Of a stretch of 64,000 nt of DNA, positions 9,253 through 15,350 are shown one piece after another. The translations under genes and the position numbers were made by a program. The stretch comes from Mycolicibacterium litorale (GTDB taxonomy: Bacteria; Actinomycetota; Actinomycetes; Mycobacteriales; Mycobacteriaceae), in the NCBI GenBank assembly GCA_002007745.1, contig CP019882.1, positions 3,844,001 through 3,908,000 of the forward strand, given 5' to 3'. Position 1 is the stretch's first letter, and each line of letters starts with the position of its first letter. Below the pieces are notes generated by a model. It ran no database searches. It was not told where the DNA came from and saw nothing but the letters and a program-made list of their open reading frames with translations.

Positions 9253-10080
9253 TTAGGCCTGACCGACCTCGAAGCGGACGAACCGAGTGACGGTCACGCC
9301 GGCCTCGTCGAGCAGCGCCTTGACGCTCTTCTTGCTGTCGGACACCGACGGCTGTTCGAGCAGGACGACATCCTTGAAGAAGCCGGTGAGGCGACCCTCG
9401 ACGATCTTGGGCAGCGCCTGCTCGGGCTTGCCCTCGGCCTTGGCGGTCTCCTCGGCGATCCGGCGCTCGTTGGCGACGATGTCCGCGGGAACCTCGTCGC
9501 GCGTCAGGTACTTCGCCTTCAGCGCGGCGATCTGCAGGGCAGCCGAGTGCGCCGCATCCTTGTCTTCACCGGTGAATTCGACGAGCACGCCGACGGCGGG
9601 CGGCAGATCGGCCGCACGCTTGTGCAGATAGGTCTCGACGTTGCCGTCGAAGTACTGCACCCGGCGCAGCTCGAGCTTCTCGCCGATCTTGGCCGAGAGC
9701 TCGGCGATGGCCTGCTCGACGGTCTTTGCTCCCGATTCCGAAGAAATGGGAGCGGCCTTGAGGGCCTCGACATCGGTCGCCTTGGAGTCCAGCGCCGCGT
9801 TGACGACGTCGTCGGCCAGCTTCTGGAACTCGGCGTTCTTGGCGACGAAGTCGGTCTCGGAGTTGAGCTCGATCAGCGCACCGTCCTTGGCCGCGACCAG
9901 ACCCTCGGCCGTCGCGCGCTCGGCGCGCTTGCCGACGTCCTTGGCACCCTTGATGCGCAGCGCCTCGACAGCCTTGTCGAAGTCGCCGTCGCTGTCGGCC
10001 AGGGCGTTCTTGCAGTCGAGCATGCCCGCACCGGTGAGCTCCCGAAGCCGCTTGACGTCGGCAGCGGTGTAGTTAGCCAT
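9253..10080 (-). CDS. tsf: Elongation factor Ts
   Basis: This 275-aa guanine-nucleotide exchange factor regenerates EF-Tu-GTP. The N-terminal UBA-like domain (VKRLRELTGAGMLDCKNAL) and the core motif TDFVAKN are intact. The family is about this length in mycobacteria. It lies 18 bp downstream of rpsB in the usual rpsB-tsf operon. Highly conserved and unambiguous. Confidence 0.98.
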   Translation of the reverse strand: MANYTAADVKRLRELTGAGMLDCKNALADSDGDFDKAVEALRIKGAKDVGKRAERATAEGLVAAKDGALIELNSETDFVAKNAEFQKLADDVVNAALDSKATDVEALKAAPISSESGAKTVEQAIAELSAKIGEKLELRRVQYFDGNVETYLHKRAADLPPAVGVLVEFTGEDKDAAHSAALQIAALKAKYLTRDEVPADIVANERRIAEETAKAEGKPEQALPKIVEGRLTGFFKDVVLLEQPSVSDSKKSVKALLDEAGVTVTRFVRFEVGQA

Positions 10081-10098
10081 GTGGCCCTTCCCTAAGAA

Positions 10099-10932
10099 CT
10101 AAGAACCTTCAGTGGTGGTTTCGGTGGCGACCGGCCCGGCTTCGTTGGGGGCCGACGCAGTGGCGGAGGCGAGCAGTTCCTGCTCCCACTCGGCCAGCGG
10201 CTCAGCTCCGGACCCGGCCTCGGAACCGGCCTTATCGCCCGCACCCGAACGGGCCTGCAGGCCCTCGGCGACCGCGGAGGCGATCACCTTGGTCAGCAGA
10301 GCGGCCGAGCGGATCGCGTCGTCGTTGCCCGGGATCGGGTAGTTGACCTGATCGGGGTCGCAGTTCGTGTCCAGGATCGCGATGACCGGGATGCCGAGCT
10401 TGATGGCCTCGCTGACGGCCAGGTGCTCCTTGTTGGTGTCGACGACCCAGATGGCCGAGGGCACCTTCTGCATGTCCCGGATACCGCCGAGGCTGCGCTC
10501 GAGCTTGTTCTTCTCGCGGGTCAGCATCAGGATTTCCTTCTTGGTGCGACCCTCGAAGCCACCGGTCTGCTCCATCGACTCGAGTTCCTTGAGCCGCTGG
10601 AGACGCTTGTGAACGGTGGAGAAGTTGGTGAGCATGCCGCCGAGCCAGCGCTGGTTCACGTACGGCATGCCGACGCGGGTCGCCTCCTCGGCGATGGACT
10701 CCTGCGCCTGCTTCTTGGTGCCGACGAACATGATGCTGCCGCCGTGGGCGACGGTTTCCTTGACGAACTCGTATGCCTGATCGATGTAGGTCAGCGTCTG
10801 CTGCAGATCGATGATGTAGATGCCGTTGCGGTCGGTGAAGATGAACCGCTTCATCTTGGGATTCCAGCGCCGGGTCTGATGCCCGAAGTGGGTGCCGCTG
10901 TCAAGCAGCTGCTTCATGGTTACAACAGCCAT
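10099..10932 (-). CDS. rpsB: 30S ribosomal protein S2
   Basis: This 277-aa protein of the small ribosomal subunit has the S2 signatures in place: the N-terminal LLDSGTHFGHQTRRWNPKM region and IWVVDTNKEHLAVSEA in the second half. A Ser/Ala/Glu-rich C-terminal tail is typical of mycobacterial S2. It is the first gene of the rpsB-tsf operon. A long 5' leader of about 170 nt is suggested by a promoter-like element far upstream. Confidence 0.98.
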   Translation of the reverse strand: MAVVTMKQLLDSGTHFGHQTRRWNPKMKRFIFTDRNGIYIIDLQQTLTYIDQAYEFVKETVAHGGSIMFVGTKKQAQESIAEEATRVGMPYVNQRWLGGMLTNFSTVHKRLQRLKELESMEQTGGFEGRTKKEILMLTREKNKLERSLGGIRDMQKVPSAIWVVDTNKEHLAVSEAIKLGIPVIAILDTNCDPDQVNYPIPGNDDAIRSAALLTKVIASAVAEGLQARSGAGDKAGSEAGSGAEPLAEWEQELLASATASAPNEAGPVATETTTEGS

Positions 10933-11110
10933 GGTTGTGGCCAGCCTTCATTGTCGGTTGTCGTCCGGCTTCGGGTGAGGCCGGACCCTGGCGTCTGCGC
11001 GCACACCGACCCGTCAGACGGGACCAACCGGCATGCGTGAGCAAGTATCGACGTGGCGAACTTGCGAACAGGCGCGCGAAGTCAACCCGCTCGCGCGAGT
11101 TGCGTAACAA

Positions 11111-11116
11111 AGTTTA
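11111..11116 (-). promoter_or_regulatory. Candidate -10 element of rpsB
   Basis: Read on the minus strand this is TAAACT, a good TANNNT -10 hexamer. A GACAAA-like -35 lies 18 bp upstream. It sits in the AT-rich part of the gap between rpsB and the divergent peptidase gene, and would give a leader of about 170 nt. Seen by eye only. Confidence 0.4.
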
Positions 11117-11211
11117 CACCGCCCGACGGGGTGCTTTGTCCACAGCGCCACCGCGGTCCCCAGGCCGGCTCGACAGCCCTTTCACACCCAAGCACAACCG
11201 GTTGAACTGGG

Positions 11212-11706
11212 ATGATGCGCATTGCCCCGGTCCTCGCGGCGGCCCTGATGGTATCCATCGGTCCGGCGTCAGCCGACACCGCACGGTTGGCATGGCCGCT
11301 GCGCCCGCGCCCGGCGATCACTCGGGCCTTCGACGCACCCTCGCCGGACTGGCAACGCGGCCACCGCGGGGTGGATCTGGCGGGGGTGCCCGGGCAACCG
11401 GTCTATGCCGCGGGACCCGCGACGGTGGTGTTCGCCGGCAGGCTGGCCGGGCGGCCGGTGGTGTCGCTGGCCCACGCCGGCGGACTGCGTACCAGCTACG
11501 AGCCCGTCGAGGCGACGGTCCGGGTTGGCCAGCTGGTCGACAGTTCGACCCCACTGGGCCGGCTTCTGCCCGGCCACGCCGGTTGCCCGGCGGAGGCATG
11601 CCTGCACTGGGGCGCACTGTGGGGTCCGGCCTCGCGGGCTGACTACGTCGACCCGCTGGGCCTGCTGGCGAGCACGCCGATCCGGCTCAAGCCGCTCGCG
11701 GGGTGA
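11212..11706 (+). CDS. Secreted M23-family peptidase (LytM-like)
   Basis: This 164-aa protein has an N-terminal signal peptide (MMRIAPVLAAALMVSIGPASA) and a compact M23 domain. HRGVDLAG carries the first metal-binding His and Asp, and CLHWG near the end carries the HxG-type His. M23 enzymes are zinc metallopeptidases that cut peptidoglycan cross-bridges, though many single-domain versions are degenerate scaffolds. The second His appears as HAGG in the middle, so activity is plausible. Gene order matches Rv2891 beside rpsB. Two adjacent ATGs are possible starts. Confidence 0.85.
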   Translation: MMRIAPVLAAALMVSIGPASADTARLAWPLRPRPAITRAFDAPSPDWQRGHRGVDLAGVPGQPVYAAGPATVVFAGRLAGRPVVSLAHAGGLRTSYEPVEATVRVGQLVDSSTPLGRLLPGHAGCPAEACLHWGALWGPASRADYVDPLGLLASTPIRLKPLAG

Positions 11707-11809
11707 CTTTCCTGGCGCGAGCGTGCGTGTCTGTCCGTGACACGCCGCCGGTGGCGTACACGAAGTGCACGGTCGCGCATCGTCTGGCTGCGCCTCACGC
11801 ACGTCGCCG

Positions 11810-11815
11810 TACGCT
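11810..11815 (+). promoter_or_regulatory. Candidate -10 for leaderless selO transcript
   Basis: TACGCT matches TANNNT. It ends nine bases before the ATG at 11824 and three before the one at 11818, so transcription would begin at or within two bases of 11824. There is no Shine-Dalgarno sequence here, consistent with leaderless initiation, which is common in mycobacteria. Confidence 0.4.
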
Positions 11816-11823
11816 GGATGTCA

Positions 11824-13263
11824 ATGAGCATTGCGCCCGACTCAACCGTCGTTCTCGGCCACCGATTCGCCACCGAGCTGCCCGAACTCGCGGTGCGCTG
11901 GCAGGCCGAATCCACCCCCGACGCGCGGGTCCTGGTGCTCAACGACGCACTGGCCACCGAACTGGGGCTCGATCCTGCTTGGCTGCGTAGTCCTGACGGA
12001 ATAGGGCTGCTCACCGGGACACGAGTGCCGGCGGCGGCGCAGCCGGTCGCCCAGGGCTATGCCGGCCACCAATTCGGTGGTTGGGTTCCGCGGCTCGGCG
12101 ACGGCCGCGCCCTACTGCTCGGAGAACTGGTCGACGGCCGGCAACGGCTACGCGACCTGCATCTGAAGGGGTCGGGACGGACGCCGTTCGCCCGCGGGGG
12201 CGACGGTCTGGCAGCCGTGGGCCCGATGCTGCGGGAACACCTCATCAGCGAAGCGATGTACGCCCTGGGGATTCCGACTACCCGCTCGCTGGCCGTCGTC
12301 GCCACCGGACGCCCCGTCCGGCGAGAAACCCTTCAGGACGGCGCCCTGCTCGCCCGGGTCGCGGCCAGCCATCTGCGTGTCGGCAGCTTCCAATACGTGG
12401 CGGCCGCAGGCGATCTCGCACTGCTGCGTCGTCTCGCCGACCACGCGATCGGCAGGCACTACCCGGACGCGACCCGAGCCGACAATCCGTATCTGGCACT
12501 GCTCGACTCGGTGGTGAGCGCCCAGGCCGGCCTGATCGCGCGGTGGATGCTGGTCGGATTCATCCATGGCGTGATGAACACCGACAACATGACGATCTCG
12601 GGCGAAACCATCGACTACGGACCGTGTGCGTTCCTGGATGCCTTCGACCCGAACACGGTGTTCAGCTCGATCGACTCCTGGGGCCGCTACGCCTATGGCA
12701 ACCAGCCGTCGGTGGCCGCGTGGAACCTGGCGCGCTTCGCCGAAGCGCTGCTCCCGTTGATCGCCGACGACCAGGAAAAGGCCGTCGAGTTGGCGACCGC
12801 AGCCGTGCAGGACTTCCCGCAGCACTACGTCGCGGCCTGGTCGGCGGGAATGCGCCGAAAGCTGGGCCTCGCCGCCGAGGTCGGCAATCGCGATGACGCC
12901 GTGGCCCGGGAACTTCTCGACGAGTTGATGGGACTGCTCGAGGGTGAGCACGCGGACTACACCTCGTTCTTCCGCCGGCTCGCGCGCGGCACGATCGAGC
13001 CCGCGTTCGAGGCGTGGGCTGCCCGCTGGCGCAGCCTGGACCCGGATGTCGGGGCGATGCAGCGGGTCAACCCCGTCTACATTCCGCGCAATCATCTGGT
13101 CGAGGAGGCGCTGGCCGCCGCCGGTGCCGGAGACATGGACCCGTTCGACCGGCTCCTCGCGGTGATCAGCGCGCCGTACGACGAGCGGCCGGGATTCGAA
13201 CGCTATGCCGAACCGGCCCCCGAGGACTTCGGGCGGTGTTACCAAACTTTCTGCGGCACCTAG
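11824..13263 (+). CDS. selO: SelO/YdiU protein adenylyltransferase
   Basis: This is a 479-aa pseudokinase-fold enzyme of the SelO family, which transfers AMP from ATP to Ser/Thr/Tyr of target proteins in redox homeostasis. Family motifs are present: GYAGHQFGGWVPRLGDGRA, LKGSGRTPFARGGDG, RVGSFQYVA and HGVMNTDNM, the last bearing the metal-binding Asn/Asp. The bacterial form lacks the terminal selenocysteine, here ending in QTFCGT. The reading frame extends upstream, but the -10-like element and the MSIAPDS start favour 11824 (11818 is possible). It ends 5 bp before convergent xerC. Confidence 0.92.
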   Translation: MSIAPDSTVVLGHRFATELPELAVRWQAESTPDARVLVLNDALATELGLDPAWLRSPDGIGLLTGTRVPAAAQPVAQGYAGHQFGGWVPRLGDGRALLLGELVDGRQRLRDLHLKGSGRTPFARGGDGLAAVGPMLREHLISEAMYALGIPTTRSLAVVATGRPVRRETLQDGALLARVAASHLRVGSFQYVAAAGDLALLRRLADHAIGRHYPDATRADNPYLALLDSVVSAQAGLIARWMLVGFIHGVMNTDNMTISGETIDYGPCAFLDAFDPNTVFSSIDSWGRYAYGNQPSVAAWNLARFAEALLPLIADDQEKAVELATAAVQDFPQHYVAAWSAGMRRKLGLAAEVGNRDDAVARELLDELMGLLEGEHADYTSFFRRLARGTIEPAFEAWAARWRSLDPDVGAMQRVNPVYIPRNHLVEEALAAAGAGDMDPFDRLLAVISAPYDERPGFERYAEPAPEDFGRCYQTFCGT

Positions 13264-13267
13264 GTTT

Positions 13268-14188
13268 TCACGCTCGCGGATGAGCCTGGTCGTGAACGGC
13301 GCGCAGCCGCGCCACGGTCACGTGGGTATAGAGCTGGGTGGTGGCCAGCGTCGAGTGGCCGAGGATCTCCTGGACGATGCGCAGGTCGGCGCCGCCCTCG
13401 AGCAGGTGGGTTGCCGCGCTGTGCCGCAGGCCGTGTGGGCCGATGTCGGGCGCGCCGTCCACTGCGGCGACGGTCTGATGGACCACGGTGCGGGCCTGGC
13501 GCGGATCCAACCGTCGCCCCCGGGTGCCCAGTAACAGCGCCGGGCCGGAGTCGGCGGTGACCAGCGCGGGCCGTCCGTCGGCCAGCCATGCCCGCAGAGC
13601 CACGAGCGCCGGCGCCCCGAACGGGACCGTTCGCTGCTTGTTGCCCTTGCCCAGCACCCGCAGCAGCCGACGCTCGGTGTCGACGTCGTCGACGTCGAGC
13701 CCGCACAGCTCGCTGACCCGGATGCCGGTGGCGTAGAGCAGTTCGACGATCAACCGATCGCGGAGCGCCAGCGGATCGCCCTGTTCTGCTCCGAGGTCGG
13801 CGGCGGCCATGGCTGCCATTGCCTGGTCCTGGCGCAGCACCGCAGGCAAGGTGCGGCGAGCCTTGGGCAGTTGCAGCCGGGCCGCCGGATCGGACTCGAG
13901 CAGGCCCCGCCGTGCCGCCCAGGCGGTGAAGGTCTTGACCGCCGAGGTGCGGCGGGCCAGCGTCGTACGGGCTGCACCCCCGGCAGCCTGAGCGGACAAC
14001 CAGGAGCGCAGGATCGGCAGACTCAGGCCGGCCAGCCCCGCCCCTGGCGCCCGTTCGTCGAGGAAGGTGAATAACGAGCGCAGGTCGGCCAGGTAAGCGC
14101 GCCGGGTGTGCTCAGAGCGGGCCCGCTCCAGCGCCAGATGATCGGCGTACTCGTCGAGGATTGCCTCGTACTGGGTACCGTGCTGCAC
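13268..14188 (-). CDS. xerC: Tyrosine recombinase XerC
   Basis: This 306-aa site-specific recombinase resolves chromosome dimers at dif together with XerD. All catalytic residues are visible: Arg157 (TGIRVSEL), Lys181 (GKGNKQR), His252 and Arg255 (HGLRHSAATH), His278 (LGHST) and the nucleophile Tyr287 (QLYTHV). The N-terminal SAM-like core-binding domain covers about residues 8-95. It occupies the same place as Rv2894c. It is a housekeeping enzyme, not an integrase of a mobile element, since no att repeats or phage genes lie nearby. Confidence 0.95.
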   Translation of the reverse strand: MQHGTQYEAILDEYADHLALERARSEHTRRAYLADLRSLFTFLDERAPGAGLAGLSLPILRSWLSAQAAGGAARTTLARRTSAVKTFTAWAARRGLLESDPAARLQLPKARRTLPAVLRQDQAMAAMAAADLGAEQGDPLALRDRLIVELLYATGIRVSELCGLDVDDVDTERRLLRVLGKGNKQRTVPFGAPALVALRAWLADGRPALVTADSGPALLLGTRGRRLDPRQARTVVHQTVAAVDGAPDIGPHGLRHSAATHLLEGGADLRIVQEILGHSTLATTQLYTHVTVARLRAVHDQAHPRA

Positions 14189-14315
14189 TGCCCCACCGTC
14201 GCATCAATCGCCGACACCGCGGCCGAGCGACGCGGGGCCGTGTCCTGGCTGTTACGCATTCCATACGGTCGGGTCATCAGCCGGGTAACGCGGGCGTGGG
14301 TTGCCGCGCCAGGTG

Positions 14316-14483
14316 TCACTTCCCGCGTCTGAAGAATTTCCAGCGCGCGGGTGCCGCTTCGCCGGCGGCGTGACCCGCACACCACTGCCCGGCTGGCACG
14401 CTGCGCCGCACCGCGTCGACATGCATGCCGCAGCCAGCCCATGTCGTCTTCCCGCACACGCGGCACTTCGCAGCTCGACACAT
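14316..14483 (-). CDS. Small zinc-ribbon-like protein (55 aa)
   Basis: This short gene encodes a 55-aa Cys/His-rich protein, MCRAAKCRVCGKTTWAGCGM..., with CxxCG at 7-11, Cys18 in WAGCG, His21, and a later CxGH (35-38). The pattern suggests a small zinc-binding fold. Similar CxxCGKTTWxGCG proteins are widespread in actinobacteria without known function, by recollection. AAGGGA lies about 6 nt before the ATG. It sits 27 bp downstream of the CsoR-family gene on the same strand, so the two are probably cotranscribed. Confidence 0.75.
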   Translation of the reverse strand: MCRAAKCRVCGKTTWAGCGMHVDAVRRSVPAGQWCAGHAAGEAAPARWKFFRRGK

Positions 14484-14510
14484 GGTGATCCCTTCCCGAT
14501 GGAGCCGGCC

Positions 14511-14798
14511 TCAGGCCAGGCTCAAGAACAATTTCTCCAGCTCGTCGATCGTCAGTTTCGGCTCGCCAGAGCGAGCGGACGGGTCGACACAGTCGCGCAA
14601 GCCAGTGGCGATGATGGTGAACCCCGCACGATTCAACGCTTTTGACACCGCGGCGAGCTGGGTCACGACATCCTTGCACCCGCGGCCATCCTCGATCATC
14701 CCGATCACGCCACCGAGTTGACCGTGCACGCGACGCAACCGGTTCAGTGTTGCGGCCACGGCCGCATCGCACTGCGGCTGGCGGATTTCCGCGCTCAC
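14511..14798 (-). CDS. CsoR/CstR-family metal- or persulfide-sensing repressor
   Basis: This 95-aa all-helical repressor belongs to the CsoR/RcnR/CstR (DUF156) family. Signatures are LNRLRRVHGQLGGVIGMIEDG and CKDVVTQLAAV. The two ligand cysteines are Cys41 and Cys70. The copper-ligand histidine four residues before the second Cys is Gly66, and the following second-shell position is Asp69. This Cys-x-Cys pattern without His resembles persulfide sensors (CstR) more than copper sensors, but that is an inference. The GTG start is chosen because AAAGGGGA lies 5 nt upstream; a longer frame from 14837 would place the operator inside the gene. It is divergent from mmpS-mmpL. Confidence 0.88.
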   Translation of the reverse strand: MSAEIRQPQCDAAVAATLNRLRRVHGQLGGVIGMIEDGRGCKDVVTQLAAVSKALNRAGFTIIATGLRDCVDPSARSGEPKLTIDELEKLFLSLA

Positions 14799-14830
14799 AA
14801 CATCCCCTTTCGACCTCCGGCCATTTCTGT

Positions 14831-14851
14831 ATACCATACCCCCTATGGTAT
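14831..14851. promoter_or_regulatory. CsoR/CstR-type operator between repressor and mmpS
   Basis: ATACCATA-CCCCC-TATGGTAT is a perfect 8-bp inverted repeat around a five-C core, the architecture of CsoR-family operators (AT-rich palindromic arms flanking a C/G tract). TANNNT elements in both directions overlap it, so binding should shut off both the repressor operon and mmpS-mmpL. Confidence 0.8.
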
Positions 14852-14918
14852 TACTAGCAGTGGCCGATACCCGCCTGACGCGGGTCTGCGCCGGATCCGA
14901 CGAAAGGGAGATGCCGCA

Positions 14919-15350
14919 ATGCTCGGCTTCATGAAACGGTTCTGGGTGGTGGCGGTCATCGTCGTCGCGGTGATCGCCGCGATCGGCGTAGTCGGCCGAC
15001 TGCGTACGTTCTTCGACTCCGACAAGCCCTACGTTGCCGCCGCCATGCCTGCCGACGCCATCAAGCCCATCAACACCAAACGGGTCACCTACGAGATCGT
15101 CGGCCCAGCAACAGCTTCCGGACGGGTCAGTTACCTCGACGTCAACGGCAAGACGATAGAGGCAGGCTTCACCGAACTGCCGTGGTCAGTCACCGTGGAC
15201 ACCACCGACCCCGGTGTGCTCGCCAACGTCGTCGCCCAGGGCGACACCGCCGCGCTCGGCTGCCGCATCCTGGTCAACGACAAGCTCGTCGCCGAGGATT
15301 TCGCCGAAGGTCGGGACGCCCAGGCCTTCTGTCTGGACAAAGCGGCATGA
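14919..15350 (+). CDS. MmpS-family accessory protein
   Basis: This 143-aa membrane-anchored protein has one N-terminal transmembrane helix (residues 6-25, FWVVAVIVVAVIAAIGVVG) and a periplasmic beta-rich domain. The domain carries the MmpS pattern VTYEIVGPATASGRVSYLD and ends in AFCLD. MmpS proteins assist MmpL exporters of lipids, siderophores or drugs. The start is set by GAAAGGGAG eight bases upstream; frames further upstream would run across the operator. The stop overlaps the mmpL start (ATGA). Confidence 0.9.
   Translation: MLGFMKRFWVVAVIVVAVIAAIGVVGRLRTFFDSDKPYVAAAMPADAIKPINTKRVTYEIVGPATASGRVSYLDVNGKTIEAGFTELPWSVTVDTTDPGVLANVVAQGDTAALGCRILVNDKLVAEDFAEGRDAQAFCLDKAA

Noticed and set aside
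13268..14188. Tyrosine recombinase as a phage or island integrase
   Set aside because: It matches chromosomal XerC in length, residues and synteny, with no attachment repeats or phage genes nearby.
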